This document shows, one piece after another, positions 6,691 to 13,783 of a DNA stretch of 16,252 nt. The stretch's first letter is position 1. Each line of letters begins with the position of its first letter. Source of the stretch: Actinomycetes bacterium (GTDB lineage: Bacteria > Actinomycetota > Acidimicrobiia > Acidimicrobiales > Bog-793). The stretch spans positions 1 to 16,252 of the forward strand of contig JAJYGM010000441.1 in NCBI GenBank assembly GCA_021785095.1. Reading direction: 5' to 3'. A program made the position numbers and the translations under genes. The notes beneath the pieces were generated by a model, which had not been told where the DNA came from, ran no database searches, and saw nothing but the letters and a program-made list of their open reading frames with translations.

Positions 6691-7712
6691 GCTTCCAGCA
6701 GCTCCGACAGCCGCACCTTCGGCCGGGCGCCGAAGTGGCCGATGACCTCACCTGCGGCGAGCGAGCCGATCCAGGCCGACGCCGCCGGATCGCGGCCATC
6801 TGTCAGACCGAACAGGACTCCCGCCGCGTAGAGGTCGCCCGCTCCGGTCGTGTCCAGGACGGTAGGCACGGGCGCTGCGCCCACCTCCGCCCGGAGATCT
6901 CCACGGAAGACGACGGAGCCTGCCGCGCCCCGGGTGACGAAGCCGAGCACCTCCGGCGCGGTCAAAGCCAGGCGCTCCAGGGCGATCGGGAGCTCAGCCG
7001 ACCCGGTGAGTGCCAGCACCTCCTCCGCGTTGCCGAAGAGGATGTCGACGGTCCCGCTCCGGAGAAGGTCCCGGATGGCGTCGTGGTGCCGTTCGACGAC
7101 GAATGGATCCGACAGCGACAGTGACAGCAGCGTGCCGGCCTGCTTCGCCAGCTCGACGACCCGCGAGACCGCATCTGTCGCCATGGGGGCGTCGAGCAGA
7201 TAGCCCTCGAGGTAGGCGACCGACGCCTGCTCGACGCCGGCGGCGTCCACGACGTGAGGACTGAGCAGCGCTGCCGCTCCGAGGTAGGTCGCCATCGAGC
7301 GATCGCCGCCCGGAGTCACGAAGACGTGGCAGACGCCTGTCGGTTCGCCGGACGCTGCGGGCGCGACGACACGCACGCCAGCTTCCTCGAGGTCGGACAC
7401 GTATCGCCGGCCCGCCTCGTCCGCGCCGACGGAGCCGGCGAAAGCAGCCGAACCGCCGAGCGATGCGATGCCTGCTGCCGTGTTCGCGGCCGAACCGCCC
7501 GCCACCTCCTGCCAGGGATCATGGGACTTCTCGATCACCGCGGCGCCGTCGGCGTCGACAAGGGTCATCGCCCCGATCTCGATGCCTGCGGACACGACGA
7601 CCTCGTCACTGGCCTCGGCGAGACGGTCCACGAGAGCGTGCCCGAGGCAGATGACGGCGCGACTGCGGGCGCCGCCGTCCGGGAGGCGGAGAGCTGGGAG
7701 CGTCTGCGGCAT
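6684..7712 (-). CDS. PfkB-family carbohydrate/nucleoside kinase (adenosine-kinase-like)
   Basis: This is a 342-residue ribokinase-fold kinase that transfers the ATP gamma-phosphate to a sugar or nucleoside hydroxyl. Both PfkB signatures are present. The N-terminal substrate-binding GGSAAN (72-77) sits after an acidic lid strand, and the C-terminal DTTGAGDLYAAG (287-298) carries the anion hole and catalytic base D293. The opening AVICLGHALVDRLAEASDE, the absence of a fructose-6-phosphate pattern, and the DPF segment in the middle (LSDPFVVERH) resemble the bacterial 'adenosine kinase' group, but ribokinase-like sugars or other nucleosides cannot be excluded. The ATG at 7712 is used. TACCGT (7726-7721, TAnnnT) lies eight bases upstream and fits a nearly leaderless mRNA. 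The gene is 52 bp downstream of the AAA ATPase stop on the same strand, so read-through from that gene is possible. Confidence 0.88.
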   Translation of the reverse strand: MPQTLPALRLPDGGARSRAVICLGHALVDRLAEASDEVVVSAGIEIGAMTLVDADGAAVIEKSHDPWQEVAGGSAANTAAGIASLGGSAAFAGSVGADEAGRRYVSDLEEAGVRVVAPAASGEPTGVCHVFVTPGGDRSMATYLGAAALLSPHVVDAAGVEQASVAYLEGYLLDAPMATDAVSRVVELAKQAGTLLSLSLSDPFVVERHHDAIRDLLRSGTVDILFGNAEEVLALTGSAELPIALERLALTAPEVLGFVTRGAAGSVVFRGDLRAEVGAAPVPTVLDTTGAGDLYAAGVLFGLTDGRDPAASAWIGSLAAGEVIGHFGARPKVRLSELLEAG

Positions 7713-7764
7713 GGGCCGGAACGGTAACGGACGGCGGTGGCCGTCACGGCGCCCTCCCCACGTC

Positions 7765-8955
7765 TCAGTCGGAGCCGAAGCCCCCGATCGGATGATGCTC
7801 GAGAAGGAACTCGGCGAAGAGCGGCACCGTGAAGTCGACCTGGCCGCGGCGTGGCGACCAGATGAGCCCCTTCTGGATCAGGCTGTCCCGGTGCGGCGAG
7901 GTCTGCCGCTGGCTCGCGGCGCCCCATGCCCGTGCTACCGCCGCGACGGCGTAGGGCGGGTCCCCGAGCGAGGCCATCGACGCGAGGTAGCGCTGCTCGG
8001 CATCGCTCGCGAGCTGGAAGCGGGTGCCGTAGAACGTGTGTGCCAGCTGCTCCTTCACGAGGTCGCGCACCTCGTTCACGTCAGAGAGCGTGATCGGCGA
8101 GCGCTCCGCCGCGTTCCAGAGCTCGCGGCCGTACTCCTGGAGGAAGTACGGGTAACCGGCTGCGAGCTCGACCACTTCCGCCGCTGCGTTCCTGGCGAAG
8201 TCGATGCCGAGCGTCGCCGCCGGTTTGACGAGGGCGACGTGCGCCTCGGCGTTGCGGAGACGCCCGAGCTCCCGGTACTCGAACAGACGGTCGGCGTAGG
8301 GCTTGGCCTTCATGAGCCGCACCTGCAGGTCCGGAAGACCTGCGCCGACGAGCGCCACGGGAAGTGCGTCGCGGCTGACGGCCTGGAACGCCATGCACAC
8401 GGCGGCGAGTGAGGCGCTGTCGAGGTTCTGCATCTCGTCGATGAGAAACAGCACCCCACTCCCCGCACCAGCCGCCACCTGCCCGATCTCGCGCAGGAGC
8501 TCCACGAGGTCCTGCTCGGGGTCACCCGAGTCGGCGACGCCACGGATCGGCGCCACGTCGAGCTTGAGCTGCACCCCTCCCGGTGTGACGACGCTGAAGG
8601 CCTTCACGACGCCGAGCGCCCGCTCGACCCGGTCCCGGATCCGGTGACGTCGGCTCATCTCACGCAGCAACCGGGCTGCCATCTGAGCGAACGTGGAGCG
8701 AAAGTCCGGCTGCGAGCCGACCTCCTGTACGTCGGTGGTGGCCCATCCCGCCTCGGAAGCGAGGATGTCCATCTCCATGAGGAGGACCGTCTTGCCGACT
8801 CCACGGAGACCGGAGTACACGAGGCTTCGCTCGGCGCCACGGGACGAGAGCACCTCGATCAGCGAGCTGAACTCGTCGAGGTCCCGGTCTCGACCGGCCA
8901 GGCATGGCGGCCTGCGCCCGGCTCCTGGTGTGTACGGGTTGTCCCGGCGCTGCAC
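7765..8955 (-). CDS. AAA-type ATP-binding protein with C-terminal winged-helix-like region
   Basis: The 396-residue protein resembles the Orc1/Cdc6-like AAA_16 ATPases common in actinobacteria. The opening NPYTPGAGRRPPCLAGRDRDL (6-26) is a characteristic lead-in. Walker A is GLRGVGKT (49-56). Walker B is VLFLIDE (168-174), followed by MQNL. A sensor-1-like strand ALVGAGLP is at 201-208. After the AAA lid (about 225-300) the C-terminus has helices and a basic segment (HRDSLIQKGLIWSPRRGQVDFTVPLFAEFL) that looks like a winged helix able to bind DNA. No transmembrane or protease domain is seen. The cellular role is unknown; relatives include STAND-like and replication-initiator-like ATPases. The GTG at 8955 follows a -10-like TAGAGT by six bases. 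The gene is divergent from the M1 aminopeptidase, and their shared 92-bp gap holds a palindrome. Confidence 0.82.
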   Translation of the reverse strand: MQRRDNPYTPGAGRRPPCLAGRDRDLDEFSSLIEVLSSRGAERSLVYSGLRGVGKTVLLMEMDILASEAGWATTDVQEVGSQPDFRSTFAQMAARLLREMSRRHRIRDRVERALGVVKAFSVVTPGGVQLKLDVAPIRGVADSGDPEQDLVELLREIGQVAAGAGSGVLFLIDEMQNLDSASLAAVCMAFQAVSRDALPVALVGAGLPDLQVRLMKAKPYADRLFEYRELGRLRNAEAHVALVKPAATLGIDFARNAAAEVVELAAGYPYFLQEYGRELWNAAERSPITLSDVNEVRDLVKEQLAHTFYGTRFQLASDAEQRYLASMASLGDPPYAVAAVARAWGAASQRQTSPHRDSLIQKGLIWSPRRGQVDFTVPLFAEFLLEHHPIGGFGSD

Positions 8956-9047
8956 GAGCCCACTCTAACCATTTCTAAGGCCAGGTGACAGAGTCTTAGA
9001 AATTCTGAGACTCGGCCACGCGACGCGCGGTGTCTAACCTCGCTCTG
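8956..9047. promoter_or_regulatory. Divergent leaderless promoter region between the AAA ATPase and pepN genes
   Basis: On the minus strand TAGAGT (8967-8962) fits TAnnnT and is followed by six bases and then the ATPase GTG. On the plus strand TAACCT (9035-9040) is followed by seven bases and then the aminopeptidase ATG at 9048. Both spacings place transcription starts on or next to the start codons. The heptamer TCTAACC occurs at both ends (8964-8970 and 9033-9039). The -35 boxes are weak, which would fit activator or repressor control through the central palindrome. Confidence 0.55.
8991..9013. promoter_or_regulatory. Palindromic operator-like site midway between two divergent starts
   Basis: Arms GAGTCTTAGA (8991-9000) and TCTGAGACTC (9004-9013) flank a 3-bp centre; nine of ten pairs match. 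The centre at 9002 lies 47 bp from the ATPase GTG and 46 bp from the aminopeptidase ATG. A second, partial element shares ATTTCTAAG (8971-8979), the exact inverse of CTTAGAAAT at 8995-9003 inside the palindrome. The spacing is about two to three helical turns. The region is locally AT-rich compared with its surroundings. A dimeric regulator is the simplest explanation; which one is unknown. Confidence 0.55.
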
Positions 9048-11660
9048 ATGGACATCGAGCACGGCAACGAAGCCGACTACCGACTCCCCCGCACGGTCAT
9101 CCCGTCGCGGTATGCCCTCAGGATCGCCCCGGACTTCGAGACGTGCACCTTCGAGGGCGACGTCGAGATCGAGGTCGAGGTTCACGAGCCGACGAGCGAG
9201 ATCGTGTGCAACGCCGTCGAACTCGTGATCGCCGAGGCGGTCCTCGTTGGCCCTGACGGGCGGCGAATGGAGCTCGGTGTCGAGCTCGAGGCCGAGCGCG
9301 AGCGAGTCCGCTTCACCACACCCGGCACGGTGGAGCCGGGTGCGTGGAAGCTCGGCTGCCGTTTCTCCGGGGAGCTCGGCACGAAGCTCAGGGGCTTCTA
9401 CCGGAGCACGTTCACGGACGAGTCGGGAGCAGACAGGCTCATCGCGTCGACGCACTTCGAGTCGACGGACGCCCGACGGGCGTTTCCCTGCTTCGACGAG
9501 CCGGACCTGAAATCGGTCTTCTCGATCACGCTCGACGTCGAGGGCGATCTCTTCGCAGTGTCCAACTCCCCCGAGGCGGAGGTGAGCGAGATCGGGGGCG
9601 GGAAGAGGCGGGTTCGCTTCTCGGACACGATGAAGATGTCGACCTACCTCGTCGCATACGCCATCGGCCCGTTCGAGGCGACCGAGACGGTCGTCGCCGA
9701 CGGCGTGCCGTTGCGGGTCGTCGTGCCTCTCGGCCAGCTGCACCTCACGTCGTTCGCGCTCGAGGCAGCCGCGCACTGCCTCGGATGGTTCCACGAGTAC
9801 TTCGCCATCCCCTACCCCGCCGACAAGCTCGACCTCGTCGCCATCCCCGACTTCGCCATGGGAGCGATGGAGAACCTCGGCTGCGTGACGTTCCGGGAGC
9901 AGGACCTCCTCTGCAACCCTGAGGAGTCTTCGATCCCCGAGCTCGCTCGGATCGCCGAAGGCGTGGAACACGAGATCGCGCACATGTGGTTCGGGGACCT
10001 CGTGACGATGAAGTGGTGGAACGGGATCTGGCTGAACGAGGCGTTCGCCACGTTCATGTCGCTGTGCTGTTTCGACGACTTCCGGCCGGAGTGGAACCGG
10101 TGGGCGATGTTCGGTATCGAGACCGACGTGGCGCTCCAGGTCGACGGCCTCCACTCGACCCGGCCGATCGAGTACGAGGTGCGCAGTCCGGACGAGGCCG
10201 AGGCCATGTTCGACGGGCTCACGTACCTGAAGGGCGGGAGCGTGCTGCGCATGGTGGAGCAGTACCTCGGGACGCCGCGCTTCCGGGAGGGCGTACGCCG
10301 CTACCTGGCGGAGCACGCGTACGGCAACACCGAGACGACCGACCTGTGGGACGCCATCGAGGCGGCCGCTGACGGGGAGCCGATCCGCGCTCTGCTCGAC
10401 GGGTGGATCTTCCAGGGCGGGCATCCGCTCGTGACCGCCCGCTTGGAGGCCGGATCGCTCGTGCTCACGGCCGAACCGTTCCAGTACCTGCCGGCGAGCG
10501 AGCTCCCAGTGGGTTCCTCCTCGTCGATCGGGCACGACTGGCTCGTACCGGTGCTCGTCGAGGATCGACCCGGCCCTGTGAAGCCCGTGCTGCTCGGTCC
10601 GGCGCCGCAGGGTCGGGATCCCTTCGACTGCGGCACGTTCGAGCGCTTCCCCGTCGTCGACGCGGGGGGATCCGGCGTGTACAGGCTCCGCTACGAGGGG
10701 CCCCTCTTCGATCGAGTCCTCGCCGATCTCGGGAACCTGAAGCCGCACGAGCTGTTCGACCTCGTCTCGGATTCGTGGGCCTGCACTGTCGCAGGCATGA
10801 GCGGACTGGGCGATTTCCTGGCGCTCGTCCGTCGCCTCGGCGCGCATGCGGACCCGAACGTTTGGGAGCGGGTCTCCGGCTCGCTGACTCTCGTCGACCG
10901 TGTCGCCGCAGGCGTCGCCGATTCGCAGCTGGCAACGTTCGTCTGTGCGGCGGCGGGGCCGCTCTTCGACGAGATCGGGGGCTTCGCCGTCTCGGCCGAC
11001 GACTCGGCGGAGACGCAACGGCTCCGCTCGACCCTCATCGACCTCCTCGGAAGGATCGGTGCCGACGAGGTCGTGCAGGCAGGCTGTCGCGAAGCCTTCG
11101 AGCGCTCGCGGTCAGGTGACGTCGCCGCCATGCCCGCCTCGATCGCCGAGTCCGTCATGAGCGTCGTCGTCGCGTCCGGCGGACGCGAGGCTTTCGATCC
11201 GGTCCGGGAGGGCTTCCGCCATCCGACCGACCCGCTCAGCCAGCTCAGGCACCTGTTGGCCCTCTGCGAGGCAGGAGCGCCCGAGCTCGTGGGCGAGCTG
11301 CTCGAGATGTCACGCGAGGAGATCCGGACCCAGGACGCAGGCTGGGTCGTCCGCCGGCTGCTGTCGAATCGACGGGCCGGCTCGCAAGCATGGGAGTTCC
11401 TGACCTCGCACTTCGACGAGCTGTCGGCGCGGCTCCCTTCGCACGCCATGCCGATGATCATCGGAGGCGTCCGCGACCTCGTGCAGGTGGACGAGTCGGG
11501 GAGAACGGCGATGGTGGAAGAGACGAGGCGTTTCGTCGCGGAGCGTGATTTCGGTGGTCATCAGCGCACCATCGACCAGGCGCTCGAGCGCCAGCTCGTG
11601 AACAGCCGTTTCGTGGTCACCAACCGTCCCAGCATCGGCGAGCTGCTCGGCAAGGGCTGA
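9048..11660 (+). CDS. pepN: M1-family zinc aminopeptidase (PepN/ERAP1-like)
   Basis: M1 aminopeptidases release N-terminal residues from peptides in the cytoplasm. The 870-residue protein has the full catalytic set: substrate-binding GAMEN (272-276), zinc motif HEIAH (308-312), third ligand E331 in NEAFA, and the transition-state tyrosine Y393 in TYLKGG. The N-terminal beta domain starts YRLPRTVIPSRYALRIAPDFETCTFEGDV, which resembles the eukaryotic puromycin-sensitive/ERAP group rather than E. coli PepN. The long helical ERAP1-type C-terminal domain (about 480-870) is present. The GAMEN segment continues LGCVTFRE where WGLVTYRE is more usual. The ATG at 9048 is chosen because a TAACCT -10 ends seven bases before it. 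The frame also has a GTG at 9030, but that would overlap the proposed promoter. There is no signal peptide. It is divergent from the AAA ATPase; the GDT1 gene follows after 43 bp and may be cotranscribed. Confidence 0.95.
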   Translation: MDIEHGNEADYRLPRTVIPSRYALRIAPDFETCTFEGDVEIEVEVHEPTSEIVCNAVELVIAEAVLVGPDGRRMELGVELEAERERVRFTTPGTVEPGAWKLGCRFSGELGTKLRGFYRSTFTDESGADRLIASTHFESTDARRAFPCFDEPDLKSVFSITLDVEGDLFAVSNSPEAEVSEIGGGKRRVRFSDTMKMSTYLVAYAIGPFEATETVVADGVPLRVVVPLGQLHLTSFALEAAAHCLGWFHEYFAIPYPADKLDLVAIPDFAMGAMENLGCVTFREQDLLCNPEESSIPELARIAEGVEHEIAHMWFGDLVTMKWWNGIWLNEAFATFMSLCCFDDFRPEWNRWAMFGIETDVALQVDGLHSTRPIEYEVRSPDEAEAMFDGLTYLKGGSVLRMVEQYLGTPRFREGVRRYLAEHAYGNTETTDLWDAIEAAADGEPIRALLDGWIFQGGHPLVTARLEAGSLVLTAEPFQYLPASELPVGSSSSIGHDWLVPVLVEDRPGPVKPVLLGPAPQGRDPFDCGTFERFPVVDAGGSGVYRLRYEGPLFDRVLADLGNLKPHELFDLVSDSWACTVAGMSGLGDFLALVRRLGAHADPNVWERVSGSLTLVDRVAAGVADSQLATFVCAAAGPLFDEIGGFAVSADDSAETQRLRSTLIDLLGRIGADEVVQAGCREAFERSRSGDVAAMPASIAESVMSVVVASGGREAFDPVREGFRHPTDPLSQLRHLLALCEAGAPELVGELLEMSREEIRTQDAGWVVRRLLSNRRAGSQAWEFLTSHFDELSARLPSHAMPMIIGGVRDLVQVDESGRTAMVEETRRFVAERDFGGHQRTIDQALERQLVNSRFVVTNRPSIGELLGKG

Positions 11661-11703
11661 AGACGCCTGCCGGGCTCGGTCGGGACGAGGACATGAGCAG
11701 CCC

Positions 11704-12456
11704 GTGAACTTCGGCGCCATGCTGGCGACGTTCGCCTTGGTGATCCCGGCGGAGCTCCCGGACAAGACGTTCATCTCGTGCATCGTCATGGCGTCGCGCC
11801 ATCGGCCCCTTCCGGTCTGGATCGGTGGGGCGGCGGCTCTCATCCTCCAGGCCGCCATCGCCGTCGTGGCCGGGCGACTGCTCGTGCTGCTTCCCCAGAC
11901 GGCGGTTCACAGCGTGGTTGCTGCGCTGTTCATCGGGGGTGCGGTCTGGCTGATCTTCGTGCCGGAGCGGCATGAGGAGGAGCGCGGCGAGCAGCTCGCG
12001 GAAGAGGAGGAGGCCGCGACGGCAGCGAGGGCCGCGAGGGCCGCGACGTCCGCGACGTCCGCGACGTCCGCGACGGCCGCAGATGGAGCGGAGGCCGTCG
12101 ACGAGACGCACGGCAGCGCCTCCATCGGTACCGAGACGGCCGACGCGCTCGATGCGGGCGCCGCCGACGCGTCGAGGTCTCAGGTGGTGTGGAGACCGAT
12201 GCTGGCGACGTTCACCGTCGTGGCGCTGGCGGAGTTCGGGGACATCACCCAGATCCTGATCGCCAACCTGACCGCACGGTTCCGTGACCCATGGGGCGTC
12301 TTCATCGGTGCAGCTGTCGCCTTCGTGGTCGTATCCGGTGTCGGGGTGGTGGGCGGTCGGGCGATCATCCGCGTCGTGCCGCTGAGCGTCGTCCGCCGTC
12401 TCTCGGGTGTGGCTTTGCTCGGTTTCGGGATCTACACCATCGTGGAGCTCCTGTGA
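11704..12456 (+). CDS. TMEM165/GDT1 (UPF0016) family transporter with long low-complexity linker
   Basis: This family moves divalent cations (Mn2+, Ca2+) across membranes in exchange for protons, using two conserved acidic E-x-x-D motifs. Here the first is ELPDKT (17-22) in helix 1 and the second EFGDIT (177-182) in helix 4, the form I associate with actinobacterial members. Hydrophobic spans are at about 4-29, 38-64, 67-87, 167-188, 198-217 and 226-250, giving the usual three-plus-three layout. Between the halves lies an unusually long hydrophilic linker (about 88-163): Glu-rich, then Ala/Arg/Thr triplets made by 9-bp DNA repeats, then an Ala/Asp/Glu-rich part. The GTG at 11704 is the start, 43 bp after pepN; the ATG at codon 6 is an alternative. 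The stop overlaps the following methyltransferase start as GTGA, so the two are probably translated together. Confidence 0.88.
   Translation: MNFGAMLATFALVIPAELPDKTFISCIVMASRHRPLPVWIGGAAALILQAAIAVVAGRLLVLLPQTAVHSVVAALFIGGAVWLIFVPERHEEERGEQLAEEEEAATAARAARAATSATSATSATAADGAEAVDETHGSASIGTETADALDAGAADASRSQVVWRPMLATFTVVALAEFGDITQILIANLTARFRDPWGVFIGAAVAFVVVSGVGVVGGRAIIRVVPLSVVRRLSGVALLGFGIYTIVELL
12013..12075 (+). repeat. Seven 9-bp tandem units inside the GDT1 linker
   Basis: Seven consecutive units of the form (G/T)C(C/A)GCGA(C/G)G run from 12013 to 12075. The last three are identical TCCGCGACG copies and the others differ at one to three positions. In frame they encode Ala-Ala-Thr, Ala-Ala-Arg, Ala-Ala-Arg, Ala-Ala-Thr and Ser-Ala-Thr three times, so the array expands without shifting the frame. 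It lies in the loop between the two membrane halves, where length variation would be tolerated. Confidence 0.85.
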
Positions 12457-13124
12457 ACCCGCGCGCGACCGGACTGCTCGAGGCGGCACGCTCCACCAAG
12501 GGCTTCATGCCGGACGATGAAGGCTGTGCCCTGCGGCGCGTCGCCGAGGTCGTGTCGGGTGACGCCACGGTGCCACCGGTGATCGTCGAGATAGGGGCGT
12601 ACTGCGGCCGGTCGACGCTCTACCTGTCGTCCGGGGTGGCGGCTTACGAGGACGGGAGCCGGCGGGTGACGCTCTTCAGCGTCGACCACCACCACGGGTC
12701 CGAGGAGAACCAGGCGGGCTGGGATCACCACGACGCCGAGCTCGTAGACCCGAGGACGGGCCGCATGGATTCGCTGCCTTCGTGGCGCCGGGCGATCGGC
12801 GACGCCGGGGCGGAAGACCTCGTGGTCGGCATCCTCGGCGACTCACCCACCGTCGCCGCACACTGGCGCACCCACCTCGGCATGCTCTTCATCGACGGTG
12901 GGCATGGGGAGGAGCCCGCCTGGGCGGATTACCGCGGCTGGGTACCCCACCTTGAGATCGGTACCTACCTGGCGATTCACGATGTCTTCCCGGACCCCGC
13001 GGACGGCGGTCGCCCGCCGTACGAGCTGTACTGCCAGGCGCTCGACTCGGGTGGGTTCGTCGAGGACCCCGACCTCGGACGCGGCAGCCTGCGAGTCCTG
13101 CGGCGCGTCAGCGACTCCTATTGA
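12453..13124 (+). CDS. Class I SAM-dependent methyltransferase (Methyltransf_24-like)
   Basis: The 223-residue protein has a Rossmann-type SAM fold. VIVEIGAYCGRSTLYL (43-58) is the SAM-binding motif I. LFSVDHHHGSEENQ (74-87) supplies the acidic end of strand 2 and then a His-rich loop. LGMLFIDGGHGEEPAWADY (142-160) carries the FIDGGH motif seen in the Methyltransf_24 group, and LAIHDVFP (about 169-176) is the next strand. These proteins resemble the O-methyltransferases of sugar, cephalosporin (CmcI-like) and lipid pathways. The HDVF and FIDGGH acidic/histidine residues could hold a metal, but the substrate is unknown. The start is the GTG at 12453, overlapping the GDT1 stop (GTGA), so expression is tied to that transporter. 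It has no Shine-Dalgarno of its own. The upstream frame to 12291 is the GDT1 antiframe. Confidence 0.82.
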   Translation: MNPRATGLLEAARSTKGFMPDDEGCALRRVAEVVSGDATVPPVIVEIGAYCGRSTLYLSSGVAAYEDGSRRVTLFSVDHHHGSEENQAGWDHHDAELVDPRTGRMDSLPSWRRAIGDAGAEDLVVGILGDSPTVAAHWRTHLGMLFIDGGHGEEPAWADYRGWVPHLEIGTYLAIHDVFPDPADGGRPPYELYCQALDSGGFVEDPDLGRGSLRVLRRVSDSY

Positions 13125-13237
13125 GCTGCCTGAGCGTGCAACCTCGGCATCCGCCTCACTGACTGTGGGTCCTTCTCCCCTACCAGGTCGGGACCTCTCG
13201 GCGCGACCTTTGACTCAGAGGGAAAGGAGGCGCGGTG
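13125..13237 (+). promoter_or_regulatory. Upstream region of the usp gene with a palindrome and strong Shine-Dalgarno
   Basis: The 113-bp gap holds the palindrome AGGTC-GG-GACCT (13185-13196), a candidate operator, and AAAGGAGG (13223-13230), a near-perfect ribosome-binding site seven bases before the ATG at 13238. No confident -10/-35 pair could be picked. The Shine-Dalgarno decides the ATG over the GTG at 13235, which would be spaced only four bases. This is the only strong Shine-Dalgarno I noticed in the window. Confidence 0.6.
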
Positions 13238-13681
13238 ATGGATGGGGACCGGGAGCGCATCGTCGTGGGAGTGGACGGATCGGTTCCGTCGGTGTTCGCG
13301 TTGCGTTTCGCTCTGAGAGAAGCGGCCGCGACCGGGGCGCAGGTCGAGGCTGTCCTCGTCTGGCAGGACCCGTGGGCGATCAGCGGGCCGCCCTCGTTGT
13401 TCGGCGCCGGTCGCAGCGGGATCCAGCGGCTCGAGCAGGTTCTCGCCGAGGCGGTCGAACATGCCGTCGACGAGGAGGGAGGCACCACTGTGCCGGTGAC
13501 GCAGCGGGTGGTGCCCGGGCACCCCGCTGAGGTGCTCGTCGAGGCCGGCGAGGGGGCGAAGATGCTTGTCGTCGGAACGACAGGGCTCGTCGGCTTCAAG
13601 CGCTGGATGCTCGGGTCCGTGAGCCAGCACTGCGCCGAGCTGTCGAGGATCCCGGTGGTCATCGTTCCCGTGCGGGATTGA
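13238..13681 (+). CDS. Universal stress protein (UspA domain)
   Basis: This is a single-domain UspA-fold protein of 147 residues, cytoplasmic. It opens with the typical strand RIVVGVDGS (7-15), whose aspartate contacts ATP in ATP-binding members. It ends with the nucleotide-binding loop GTTGLVGFKRWMLGS (113-127), matching G-x2-G-x9-G-S, followed by VSQHCAELSRIPVVIVP. It should therefore belong to the ATP-binding class rather than the UspA class that does not bind ATP. The central segment has the usual alpha/beta alternation with a short insertion, SGPPSLFGAGRSGI (about 49-62). Such proteins support survival under starvation, hypoxia or oxidative stress in actinobacteria. The gene is a separate unit with its own ribosome-binding site; a hairpin-rich 305-bp stretch follows. 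Confidence 0.92.
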   Translation: MDGDRERIVVGVDGSVPSVFALRFALREAAATGAQVEAVLVWQDPWAISGPPSLFGAGRSGIQRLEQVLAEAVEHAVDEEGGTTVPVTQRVVPGHPAEVLVEAGEGAKMLVVGTTGLVGFKRWMLGSVSQHCAELSRIPVVIVPVRD

Positions 13682-13719
13682 GCGTGCCGTCACGGCGTGC
13701 GTGCGGCTGGCGCTGCGCG

Positions 13720-13783
13720 CCGAGGGTGCGAACCCCCGAACCCTGCAGAGGACCCTCGGGAATCCGTAGGCGCGATCCCGAGG
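13720..13783 (+). other. Two mutually exclusive stems upstream of the usp-distal hairpin
   Basis: CCGAGGGT (13720-13727) is complementary to ACCCTCGG (13752-13759). The overlapping CCTCGGGA (13754-13761) is complementary to TCCCGAGG (13776-13783). Both pairs are perfect 8-mers, but they share bases 13754-13759, so only one can form at a time. The second pair also shares 13781-13783 with the strong hairpin that follows. GGGT-GCGA-ACCC (13724-13735) is a further small option with a GNRA loop. Confidence 0.45.

Noticed and set aside
9030..9047. GTG at 9030 as the aminopeptidase start
   Set aside because: It would place the first codons on the proposed TAACCT -10 element; the ATG at 9048 sits at leaderless spacing and gives the family-like N-terminus.
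8859..11018. A 719-codon open frame on the minus strand antisense to pepN
   Set aside because: It mirrors the pepN codons, is dominated by Arg/Glu/Val, shows no domain, and runs over the start of the AAA ATPase gene. Long antisense frames are expected from G/C-biased third positions.
13187..13208. DosR-type box upstream of the universal stress gene
   Set aside because: Only the first half (TCGGGAC) fits the consensus; the second half does not.
13720..13745. tRNA T-arm-like string on either strand
   Set aside because: No acceptor, D-arm or anticodon arm could be folded around it.
13720..13775. Resemblance to the 3' part of the c-di-AMP (ydaO) riboswitch: CCCGAACCC ... GTAGGCG
   Set aside because: Both short strings occur in order, but the spacing and intervening bases differ. 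The conserved upstream GGGGACCCA and GGGGTGAAT segments are absent within the roughly 50 bases available after usp. An Infernal run with RF00379 would settle it.
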